Shown here in pieces: positions 46,774 to 58,225 of a stretch of DNA of 64,000 nt. This stretch comes from Edolisoma coerulescens. Lineage: Eukaryota; Chordata; Aves; Passeriformes; Campephagidae. The position numbers and the translations under genes were made by a program. The DNA is taken from NCBI GenBank assembly GCA_013397115.1, contig VWZW01004324.1, positions 2,162,993-2,226,992 of the forward strand, read 5' to 3'. Every line of letters starts with the position of its first letter. Position 1 is the first letter of the stretch. The notes below the pieces were generated by a model. The model saw nothing but the letters and a program-made list of their open reading frames with translations. It searched no databases and was not told the origin of the DNA.

Positions 46774-49700
46774 GTCTTCAATATTCGGAATTAACACCCC
46801 TCATCTTCATATAGAGACTTACATCCCCAGACATATTTTCAAAGATTTTTTTTCCAAGTAATAATATGGAAATACTGAACCAAAATTCTGCTAGGAGAAG
46901 AACTGGAAGGACACAATTTTGTTCTTCAGATTCAATCATACTTGAATGACTTCAAGAAAATGATAAACCACTTTCTATAGTGGATTTAATTGATGGCTCT
47001 TATTAGAAGACAGTTTCAGTATCTTACTATACTGAAGTTTAGAAACGGTTTTATTTCTAGCCTTAATGTGTTTAAAGATAACATCATTTTTTTCTGATGC
47101 CACTATTTCTTTTAGAATAAATAGCTCTTCACAATGCTCATGCTGATCCCCAATACAGAATTATAACCTCCCATGTCATCAGAGTGTTCATTCTGTGAGG
47201 AAAAATAATCTTCACTAAGCATCATCAGATTTGTCCTACAAAACTTAAGTGAAACAGTCTGCTCCCTACATGGACCATGACTTGATTTGATGGCTGAATT
47301 GCTCTATTATTAGCATTTGATAGTTTAGGAATAACTAAATCTTGAGTATGTATGGAAACTTAAGGGCATAATATGCTGTATTTTCTCAGAGATGAAGTGT
47401 ATCTTTGTTGTCCAGCGCAAAAAAGTCTCCTTCATTTTTCTCTCTTCCCTTCTGCCATAGCATCATAATCAGCTGGTTTTTGTATTCAAAAGCCACAAAA
47501 GTTAGTGACCAAGAGAACTAAAGATTGTCAACTGTTAAGATGATAGTCACAGCAATAAACTTGGAGTATGTTAGATTTTTTTTTTTTATTATTCCACCTA
47601 ATTTAACGTAATTTCTATAATTGCTATTTATGTTTTTATGCTGTAAAAGTAATGACTTCAGCGTCTTTTGTGTGGAGTGTACAGTAAATATTTCCCAAGT
47701 ACTGATAGGACACAGCAAGCTTAGGTCTCTTGGTTGATTTGAACCACATCTGAATAGGAAAATAACTGGATTTGGAGAGATGTATTCTCTCTACTGATGA
47801 ATAATTTTGCTAAGGATTGCTGGTAGGTGAAGTATTCTCATTTTTGTGATCTCTAGAAGGAGACTATATCTCAGCATGGTAAATCAGCAATTTTCCTTTT
47901 TAGGCAAAGGAGATTTTGGAACACATTATTACTTACTGTACATTTAATGTATTTTTGACATACATTTGACAGGTCACATATCTGGTGAATACCTCCAGGT
48001 TTTATTGCTATGTCTTTACCTCATTCTGATCTACTTTGGTGGAAGTGGTGCGACCACATTTACAGCAGTGGGGCTCTACCTGAGCAAAACCTAAATAAAT
48101 AACCTGCAAGCTGGTTCTTCAGATGGTTGCTTCCTAATTTAAATTTGAAATGAGGTCTGAAAAATTCATACTTAATATTACATTTCATAAAATTTCTGTT
48201 CAAATAGAGCATACCACAAACTCTGTGCAGCTTCAACACAAATCCCATGCCAGTTCCAGTCATGCCAGTTTCCAAAAAATCACTGTAAACTTTTTTAAGT
48301 TTTCAAGATGGAAGGGGTTTTTACTAGAATAAAAATGTCAAGATTTTATCAGTGTGAGCTTTGTGCTATGACCATTTGGTAGAATGTGTCTCATAGTTCC
48401 TAGAAAAAGTCCTGCAAGTCCTACTCAAATATGATCCCAACAGCCATCTCACTGCATTGCCCTGCTGGGTTGTTGGATTCAATGAAAATCATGTCAGGAA
48501 AGGGGCTTGATTTCCTGGTTGCTAAGTGGGACCCATAGGTGATGGTCACAGATCCCATTCTAAGAGTTTATAACTCTACCTCATTTGCACACTGAGGCTG
48601 CATCTTGAAAGTCTTATGCCTGAGACACAGCTTTCCCATAGTATTAACATTTATCCAGCTGGCTGAAACATCTGTAAGAACATCCACAGCTCTCACAGAA
48701 GAGAGTGAGAAGTGAAATTCAAAGGCTCTCTCCATGCCTGTGTATTCATGTGTGTCTTGGAAAACAAGGCCAAGGATTTGGCTCATTATTTGCTATAGCC
48801 CTATTAGTGATTTCTTTTGCTGAGAATGACAAGCATTCTGACCACACCTAAATCCATCCTACCCTTGCCCTGAAGGTAGCTTATTCTCTTCTTAAACCTG
48901 TCTTTGGATAGTTTGAACAAATAGTAACTCAGACTAGTTATGACCTGTTTTTGCCCTGTTTTAATTGTCTTGACAATTATCTGGGCTTCTAAAATTTTTC
49001 TCACATGATTCATATATGCCTTTTTTCTGCCCAGCATGGCAATTGTATGTGTGTGAAAGAAAATGCAAGGCAGGTTGTAGCCATGCTCTTTCCCTCAACA
49101 GAAAATTATACTATTTCAAAGTTACATAGACTCTTGTCTTTACTACACAGTACACAGCAGTTGGTTTTATTTCTCATTGCATATTTACATTAGGTCTTTT
49201 GCATCAGCAGTGCAGGTGTTGCATATATTTGGTGGGGAATTCAGTAGTGTGACAGTTTCAGATATGGAATACCTTCTTCACCCAGGGCAGCTGGTATCTT
49301 ACTGATAACAATTGGTAGTTTTCAAAAGGGAACATTTTACTGAATGAAAAGCAATGAAAATGGAACTATGTCTCTAAAAGAAATCTAAGTCTAAAATTTA
49401 ACAGTAATAATGACTATGATAATAATGGTGTATTAAATTCAAGACATGAGCAATCAGCATGATCATGGACCCCTAGGAGGTTTTTATTAGTGATGCCATG
49501 TACAGAGGACCCATCTGAAAAGCTGACACATCATTTTTAGTACCGTGCTAAGCATCAGAGTTCTTAAGCCAATCTCCAGCATAAACAGAATAATTAGAGG
49601 CTGATAAGTGAAATGATTTCTCTTACTAAAGTCACATGAGAGGCCTGTGGCACACCCAAGAAAAAAAGCCAGGTGTCCTAGATCCTCAGCCAATGGTTCA

Positions 49701-51859
49701 CACACTGGGCTGCATTGTCTTCCTGTACCTTCTAAGAGGGTTTCCAGACCCTTTCATGCTGTGCACACAGACATCTCTATGCTGTAAGCACTTCATGTGC
49801 CATTCCTGGAACGCAGCATGGCTGCATAAAACAGCACAAAAGCAGCATGCCAGGTAGAGTGTTAGAAATGAAGAAAATTTTATCCAGCTGGCATTGGAAA
49901 GTCCTCAGCTTTTTCAAATAGTAAGCTAAAAAACACAAGGTAAAAATGCTGTGTTCCCAGTGCATCGTTCTTCTCCTGCAGAATATTAGTCACAAAGGTT
50001 TGGAAGGGGGTATGAACTGTTCAGTATGGACTATTGCTATTACACAGACACAGTAGAATGAATATAGCAGGAGTATCTGGAAGCAACAAACAATGCAACA
50101 TATTCTCCGTTACATCATTCCATCACCCACTTAAAAATTTGGGAAGAATCAGTGGGATAGTGTCAGGTTTACAGAATTTGTAAATATTTCCTCCTGACCT
50201 GTTTCTCAGTAATAAAATAGGATGTCTTATGTGAACAATCCTAGCTCAAGAATGGAGTTGCCATTAGTTTCAGCACCAAGCATTCATTGACCTTCTTCAA
50301 AGGCAACAGTCGTCTCTACAGGACAGTTCTAAGAGAAGTAATAAGGATCTGATATGGCTATGCATATGTCTAGGGCTTGCATGAAAACAGTCTGTGTGTC
50401 AGTAGATAATTATTTTGTACAAGTTCTGGATGTTGGCCCAGATAAACAAAGGCATTTAGTAGTTGAAGCTACTACTAAGTTGTTTAATGCCGAAATGTTT
50501 TGTAAAGCCTTTCCAAGAGCTGTCAACTCTTTCAGGCTGACCTGTGGCAAGCTGAAAAAAAGATGGTGCATGTTTTATTTATAGTGTTTCATTTTTATCT
50601 GTTCACATATTCATTGTTTTGATAGACAGCACAGTCTTTAAATTACTTTTGTGGAAAGATGCCTTTCCATTAGCAAACTTCTTTTTGAGATGCAGTCTGC
50701 ATCAATGGTCAGATATTGAGCCCATTCAGGACAGTACCTGAGGAGCGAAAAGGTCTCACTAATAAAAAAACTCTGCTGTCTCTGACATTTGGGTTTGAAT
50801 ATCTTTTAACTTCTCCTTGTTATCCCAGGAAGAGGGTGGAGATTTTCTACAGTGAAGTGTGTTTAATACTAAACACAAAGGGGAAAGTACTGAAAATCAA
50901 TTTTACCAGACAGAACTTGGGCAGACGGTCCAAGAGAGGCCTCTTTGTCAAAGAATTATTCCTTATGGGGAATGAGATGCGAGGGGTTAAAGATTCTGAT
51001 GAAGAGGGGAAGGTACTGCAGACCTCAGAGCCTGGAGGGAAGCACAAGACCTCTGTATGACCACCCTGACATGACAGCAATCTGACATCAGCTCCACAGA
51101 AAGCCAGTTCTTAAAAACCTCTAGCATAATGTGTCACCAAAAAAATATTTCAGGCACCTCCAAGAGATTTGTTTTCTATGCTAGACTCACAAAGACATTC
51201 ATGGTACTGCCAGCATAGATCTGCTAACTCCAACCAAGGCTTTCAGAGCTGGGAGCCCTTCACTCCAGTACTTAGGGGAGAAACAGAATTGCTGCATTCC
51301 TTCCCTTCTGGGAGACACATGGGGCAGGCCAGGGTGCAGTAGTCAGGGTCAGGTAAACAGAACTCAGCACACAGCGAGAAGGGCATACCTTGCCCCGTGC
51401 ATGGGGCAGTTAAAACAAAGCAGGCTGTCTTCCTTCAGTTAAAAGTCAGATGGATCTGTCTCCTCATCAATGAAATTCCTACTGTTCCGAGCACAGAATC
51501 CATCCTTTGAGGAATTACTCAGTCCTTGATGTAGAGAAATGCAATTGTTTGGCCAGAACCACAATGAGTTTGCAGCTAGCTCAGAGCTATTGTCTTAGCT
51601 CATGCAGCAGACTCAAAAGAATTGGGGTTTATGCTTTTTGTCAATGCAGCACTTAGAGGGTCAGAGAAGAGACAGGTTTCCTGTCATGCATGGCAGGACT
51701 CAGACCTTGCAGGAAGGAATCCAAGAGGTACTGATGGAGACATCTTCATGTGGATGTCTCCAGGACAGTCAGAAAGTGATAAGTAACAGGCAGGGCAAAG
51801 TTAATGAGAAAGTCTACAACTGTGTAATGTGATCTACTTTGTGGCTTCTCCTCTCCCTG
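46774..51859. other. Unique non-coding sequence with one open frame of note
   Basis: No interspersed repeat recognised over 5 kb. A plus-strand frame of 114 codons at 50716-51060 contains an internal strong acceptor ('cttctccttgttatcccag', ending 50828) followed by a lysine/arginine-rich reading ('KRVEIFYSEVCLILNTKGKV'). No family is recognised. T-runs lie near 47577-47588. The remainder shows nothing. Confidence 0.45.
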
Positions 51860-52060
51860 TGTCAAGCTATATTCACTTCTTAATTATCATGGTGAAAGTC
51901 CAGTGTAACATTAACAAAGTCCTTCATATTAATTCATATGCATTGGTAAGAATTAAATTCAAATACAGCTCTCAAAAATTAGCATTTGCATATCTCACTA
52001 GAGCAAATGAATTGCACTGAGTCACCATGAAAATTGACTGGGTAAGCTAAACGCATCGTT
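51860..52060. other. Candidate regulatory block with an exact octamer motif
   Basis: An exact 'atttgcat' (reverse complement of the POU octamer ATGCAAAT) at 51984-51991 is preceded by 'aaaattagc' and accompanied by 'cttaattatcatgg', 'attaattcatatgcat' and 'aattaaattc'. The block is repeat-free. The motifs are seen; function is inferred and an AT-rich chance cluster is possible. Confidence 0.25.
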
Positions 52061-55000
52061 TGGCTGGAGTCAGCAAGCAGAATACTTTGTCTCCAATCCC
52101 ACAGACAGAAATCCACACCAAGATTTTTTGGTGTGCAAATGAGCCTGATTTACTTTGATTATAAAACAGACTCATAGCTTAATAAAAGAAACCAAATTGC
52201 CTTAACTTGCATGTGCATGTGGAACCTCCATAAATTATGGTCATATATAATGAATGGAATAAAGCCACAAAAGTTACATGAAAGCAAATGTTCCAATCAA
52301 ACTTATGCTATGGTGCAAATCTGAAGTGACTTCACCAAAGTCAGTGAAGTTTCCCTGAGTTCACATTGGCTTAGCTGAAAACAGATTCTCCTCATTAGCA
52401 TTCAGCTGAAACTTTCACATGACAAGCAGCATCACAAGGCTGATTTTTAAAGGTGTAGCTTTCTTCACATTCCATGTAAGATTCCTGCTCCTTGCGCAGC
52501 CTGAAAATAATATCCTGGAAAAATATCACTTCTGAAGGAGACTTGTCAGTATTTAACATTTTGTGTCATCATACACTTCTACTGTGCTGGAAGTATAACT
52601 GTGCTTACATTTCTATGTGTGCTGGATGTACTCAACAGTCCCCTTCTGGGTACAAAATACCCAACATCCAAGCATTGGTAAAGACCAGATTTCACTTGGC
52701 TGTCTGCTTCCCGTGTTTGTTTCAGGGAAGGCATATAGTATCCGCACCAAATTATGAGTTTTCTATCTTTTCTACCAAGAGTTGGGAGTATGTCTTTCAT
52801 ATTTCCTAAGGAAGTATGTCGGGAGCAAATGTGTAGCCCTGTTTTAAAATTCAGCATTCATAACAGACATTGTTCAAAGTCTCAGACTGATAAAAAGGAC
52901 AGAAAATCTGTGAAATTCCAGCCACCATGAATCTAATATGCCAAGGTGCTGGATCTGCAGACCTGTGCTGCAAGTTTGCTTCCCAAAGTGAGCATTCCTT
53001 TTCAGGCAGGCAGGTGGGTGCTCTGGCATGAGTGTGTGATGCAGGAGCTGGTGTGAGCCCACCCCTCCAGCAGGCAGAACTGGGAAATAACCCCAGAGAT
53101 CATCACCTGAGCTGATGCCCCTTTCAGTGACACTGCAACAGCTCCAGTGCTGTGCCACCAACAAGTTCAGCAGTGGATGAATCACTGGGGTGGTTTACAA
53201 ACGGTGTTTATGTGCCTGGCACAGAAATGATTTCTGCTGTTGACTTGTGAATTAAGTGAACTCACCAGCACACACCATGTTCCTCTCTTACCCATGGTTT
53301 TTGATTCTGACATTTTGAGCCCTTTTGACAGAAGAACATAAATCTTAACTCCAGCTTCATGTTTACCTCTGAGCAATGGCTATGCGTGGGAGTAACTGCT
53401 GGCAGAAATTTTGACCAGAGTTAGACCAAGTAAAGTCACTTCAGATTCACTTTTCTCTTTCTCACGCACAGGAATTCTCCTATAGAAGGATGTTGTAATG
53501 AGGGTGTGACACACAGGAATGTCAGGGAAAAAATTAACTGCATTTTTTTTTTCTGGCATATAGAGATCTAGGGTAAGGGTTTAAAAAATTACTGCACTTT
53601 CCTGATATTAAAGGTGGAGAAAACTATTCTCATGGACCTCAGAAGAAGCCCCCCAGCTCTCATACCTCATAGGAAACGTTAATTGCTGCCATGAAACGTG
53701 TCCTGGATCCCAGCAGCTGTCTTTTAGAGAAGTGAAATTCTCACCCCACACAGAGCTGGAAACTTCAGCAGGAGGAAGGAGCATAGCATGAACTTGACAG
53801 ACTCAGCCTCTTAAATAACCAAGATGCTTTGTGGGAAACACAGGAGATCCTGGAGCCAGAAACACCTGCCCACTGTTGCCAAAGAGGGCTGCCACATTCT
53901 CTCTGTGCCGTGACTGCAGTGGGCAGCCGAGCCAGGAGCAGCTGTCTGCCCTCGAGGGAAAGCATAGGGAAGAGTGCTTGTTCACACTCCTTTTTACTCT
54001 GAAAAGCATCTATTTACTGATGTTTAAAAACACACAGTCAAAGTTATGAATGACTGCCACATCCTGCTCCTCTCTGAGTACTGCTTTTATCACAACAGGG
54101 CCTGGGTTAAGGCTGCCATTGCACGGTGGGGAGTGCAGGGCTCCATTCTTTAGCATAGCTTCATTAGGAAAAACACAAACAAACACCTCCCTGGAAGAGG
54201 CAGGTTTTCTGTTTTCCATCTCCCCAGAGTTTCCAGCTGAGAAGCAACTTGAACCTTACTCTGCCTTGTGGTTTTATTGCTGCTTTCAATGAGCTTAGCA
54301 TCATGAAGCCAGGTTTGAAGCTGTTCTCCTCTCCCCCGAAGTCATGACTGAGACCTTTTTCCAGTGCTGAGGATGGGATTGAAGTAATCAACCCAATTCC
54401 AAGGTGAACACATGATGGGGACTATCATTTTGATCTGCTCATTTGCCAGAGTGGAGACATGGAGCAGCAGCAAAGAGGAGTGGCCAGGAGCACTGACTTT
54501 CCTTGGAACTTTAAAATCATTCTTTCTGAGAAAAAGAGAATGAACGAAATTCAGATGTTTAAATACCAATATACCCTCCTCCTTCTTTCCCACAGGACCT
54601 TAGCTTAGGCTGTGTTGTGGATGTCACACTCGAGCTAATGACTGTGACTTCCCTTTGTGCCTACTCACTGGCAGAGGACACACAGTGACATAAAACCATC
54701 TCCATCTGGAAACCATGCCCAAACTTCTCCTGTGCAAAGGGAGCTAGGGAGGGACTGTGTTTTGAGCTGAGACAGTTGAAGTAGGTTTGATAAAATTAAT
54801 TTTGGATGTCAGGCCAAAATACGAGCCAAATAAGAATAAGGTAATCTTGAAATGAAGGACAACTTGTGGCAGCTTCTGGGATTTCTCGGTACTGAGCCAG
54901 GGAGGAGTTTGGAGTCTCAGGGCCAGCTCTGCTCTCTTCTTGACAGAGGGCAGCAGTTCACTGTGAACTGGTCAAGGGATTATATCCTACTGTTTCAGAG

Positions 55001-56201
55001 TGTGAAGTGTTTGGGAGCTGCTGAATGGGGCCAAAATAAGATCATAGGAGCAATGAGGACTTTTCCTCAGACATATGCCCTAATACTGCAGACTTGCTCC
55101 AGCAAAACTATCTTATCCACAAGTATAAGGACAGCTCATCATAGCAGCCTTTTACACCTTCTGGAAAGTCATCTCAAGAGATTCCTGGTGATAAAACATT
55201 TCATTTGCTCCAGTTAGGGTCCTTAGATGATCAGATCAGATTTCATATAGATAAATAGCAGCCAGCTAGATAGAAAACAGTAAAATACTTCACCTGACAC
55301 TTCCACTTTCAAGTTCAACTCAATGTCACAGAAATAGCCTTGCTTAGAAAATATCTGTGAATCAAGATACTTAGTCCTTCAGTACATCCAACAAGACGTC
55401 TCTAAACAGCAGCATCAACAAAATGATAGTGTGTCCAGCCTCTATGTGCAATAAAGCCAAAAGCACTGAGAATTTCTGCTTGGCTGTGCTTAACTCTTCA
55501 ATGAAATTTTTCATCTGTATTTCTAGACTTTAGGATTTTTCTCTATAAGTGGGCAGCAAACTCTGCCTCACAAAGTGGAAGTTTCTGCAGCAGTTTTAGT
55601 GTGTTGCAAAAACTGAGTTTTGAAACATAACAAAGAAAAGCAGTGAGTCCCTGTGGACAGGACTCAAACTGTTTACAGGCAAGTAGAGAAAGCTCCTCAT
55701 GATGGAAAACATACAGCAACAACAAAATTTTCATTTAAACAAACACGAGATACTAACTAGCTCACTCTTTCAGATAACATCCATGACTTACTGAACTGTT
55801 GCAAAAACATAGTCATTGTGTTGCTAAAAGACAGCGAATGTTTGGTTTAAACACAGCTGCAAAAATACCTGGGAAGAAACCGAGAGAAAACCTAGAGTCT
55901 CATATCATTGTCAAAATGAAGTGAAATAACAAGGAAGACCTACCAAATGAAATACTTTTACATTATTCTCAATCATAGTTTGCAGTGTACAAGTAAAAAA
56001 TCATGAGACTACCTATTTTGCAGCAAAATCTTACCAAACTAATTATCTATAAATTTACAATGTAGAAACCATTCAAATGAATTTCTGAATTAAGCTGCTA
56101 GTGAAGTTTGCCTTTCTGCAAAACAAAGCCCTCAAAACTGCATAGCCATTCTTAGATTTTAACTGAGGTCTGAGGCAGCCTTGTATAATAAGTGATTCCA
56201 C
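52061..56201. other. Unique non-coding sequence
   Basis: No repeat family, RNA gene or convincing exon. A GC-richer patch lies near 53000-53170. Frames of 60-120 codons on both strands have no domain. Confidence 0.5.
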
Positions 56202-56218
56202 TTTTTTTTTTTTTTTTT
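56202..56218 (+). repeat. T17 homopolymer
   Basis: Seventeen consecutive T residues. No L1-like or processed-pseudogene sequence is recognisable on the minus strand beside it, so I treat it as a simple repeat. Confidence 0.95.
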
Positions 56219-56639
56219 GTAATTCAAAGGCAAACAGAGTTTCTGCAGTAGAGTCTCTGTAGAGCCCTCTGAAATGGAAGGAAAGAGTCTCCATTCATGC
56301 CTGTGCTGACCCCTGAGTTGAAAAAAAGTGAAAGCATAGAAACCTTATCGCTCATACACTTTCTATCTGTATTGGTGTCTCGGGCTTGGCAATGAGTACT
56401 TGCGGCTTCCTTTTACACAAAGGATGTATGTCACTAATTGTAGGTGTCCCAAGTGAAGGCATCTACATCGGTACAAGTCACTTTGGGCTGCTGTCACAGA
56501 GAAGAGAGAATCAGCCAATGCAATTCCCACAGCCTGCATGTGCATGCAGCTCAAGGAGACGACTATGTTTGGTCACATGAACCTGACTGTATTGAGACAG
56601 CCCCGGATGAAAGGCTAGCAAGTACACTGGATAGGCTTG

Positions 56640-57303
56640 GGCAAAAGGATACCATCCCCAGGGACCTGCACAGGCTTGGGAGGTGGCCCCGTGCAAACCT
56701 CATGGAGTTCAGCGAGGCCAAGTGCAAGGTCCTGCACCCGGCTCAGGGAAATCCTTAGTATCACGCAGGCAGGGTCATGGATGAACTGAGAAAGACTTGA
56801 GGATATAAGTAGACAAAAATTAGATATGGTCTGGCAATGTGCATTCACATCCCAGAAAGCCAGCCACATCCTGGGCTGCATAAAAAGCAGCACGGCCAGC
56901 AGGTCAAGGGAGGTGATCCTGCCCCTCTACTCCACTCTCATAAAGAAAGGCTGAGAGAGCTGGAGTTCTTTAGCCTGAAGAAGGGAAGGCTTTGGGGACA
57001 GCTCCTTGCAGCCTTTCAGTTTATAAAGGGGCCTTACAAGAAAGATGGAGAGAGACTTTTTACTGGGGCCTGTACCAAAAGAACAAGGGGTACTGGCTTT
57101 AAACTAAAAGAACATGAAAAGGACATAATTAATTTTTTTACAATGAGGGTAATGAGGCAACGAGACAGGTTTCCCAGAGAAGCTGTGAATGCCTCATCCC
57201 TTCAAGTGTTCAAAGTCAGATTGGATGGTCCATGGAAGTGCAGGCTGTGCTAGAGGATCTTTGAAGGTCCCTTCCAACCCAAATTTTTCTGTGATTCTGT
57301 GAT
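56640..57303 (+). mobile_element. CR1 LINE with internal deletion, 3' end present
   Basis: Plus-strand CR1. Seen: 'cccagggacctgcacaggct', 'gaggccaagtgcaaggtcct', 'cccagaaagccagccacatc', 'ctgggctgcataaaaagcag', 'aggtcaagggaggtgatcct' and 'cctctactccactctcataa', then directly 'gaaaggctgagagagctgga'. About 100-150 bp of family sequence that normally separates the last two words is missing. It continues with 'gcctgaagaagggaaggctt' and 'ttcaaagtcagattggatgg' and ends 'ggtcccttccaacccaaatttttctgtg' (written as the two adjoining tail words). Decayed, no open ORF2. Confidence 0.9.
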
Positions 57304-57994
57304 AAGTAGCTCAGATGTAGGAACTATACTGCTGTCCCCTTCTGCTAGGAGAGATGGATCCCTTCCACAACCTCTGTGCTGGGCTGGGAAGAGTGAAGGC
57401 TGAGGTACCTGACAGTGTGTGTGTGTCTATAAGGCTCAAGATAGTTGAAGTCCAGGCTGTGAGAAAAAACCCTCTTGAACTAATGTTAAGGTATTCAACA
57501 TGCTTAGAATTTGCTTTTATGAGAGGCAGGTTTGGTCTGGCAAAGCCTTAGAGGCGCAGGTAAGTCCTGAAAGATTTGTTAGCCCTGTCGTAAGCAACCA
57601 AGGACACAAGCCTTCATTATCTTCAGTACACTTTTTAGCAGATACCAAATGTACACAACCACTCAAAATAAAATTACCTTCTTCCTTAGACATCACCTAA
57701 TTAGACTGTTTGCTGTTCTATCTGTATTGTCTATGCCTGCATTAGCCTTAAAAGTCTGTTCTGATCTCTGTACATGTGAAGACAACTACATTTTTAACAC
57801 ATTTAACAGGAGCACAACACATGATGGCTCCTAATGCCAAGAAATAGTAAAGCTTTGAGAAATGCTTGTCAACACGTCTGTTCCACTCCTGTGAACATAA
57901 TCACCATCCACCATTACATCAGAATTAAAGGACAAAACTGCATTTGATGGGAAAGGAAGTGTGTGGGCAACTACTGAAGTAGCTTCTGGTTATA
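57304..57994. other. Unique non-coding sequence
   Basis: Short GT run near 57416-57426. No exon or repeat is recognised. Confidence 0.5.
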
Positions 57995-58225
57995 ATGCGC
58001 AGGACAAGAATAATGAGTTCGGCTTCTGGCAAGGAAGATTTACGTCAGACATTACGAAATATTTCTAATGATAAGAACAGTGAAGAACAGGAATTGCCTA
58101 AGGATGCTGTGACACCTCTACACTGGAGGTCTTTAAAAACAAGTCAGATTCCCATTTGTCAGGAGTGGTCTGGGTACAGGAGATCCTGCCTTGGGTATCT
58201 GTACCTACCAGGTAACCTCCTTTCA
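57995..58225 (+). mobile_element. Old CR1 LINE 3' fragment of a diverged subfamily
   Basis: Degenerate plus-strand CR1: 'aggacaagaataatgagttc', 'ggcaaggaagatttacgtca', 'ctctacactggaggtcttta', 'aaaacaagtcagattcccat', 'ttgtcaggagtggtctgg' and 'gatcctgccttgggt'. This order (aggacaag..., caaggaggttta..., tggaggtctttaa..., ctgtcagggatggtct...) is that of older amniote CR1 types. The terminal octamers are not recognisable. The 111-codon frame at 57995-58330 is a by-product of this repeat. Confidence 0.62.

Noticed and set aside
56837..57253. 138-codon plus-strand ORF
   Set aside because: It is entirely inside the CR1 at 56640-57303.
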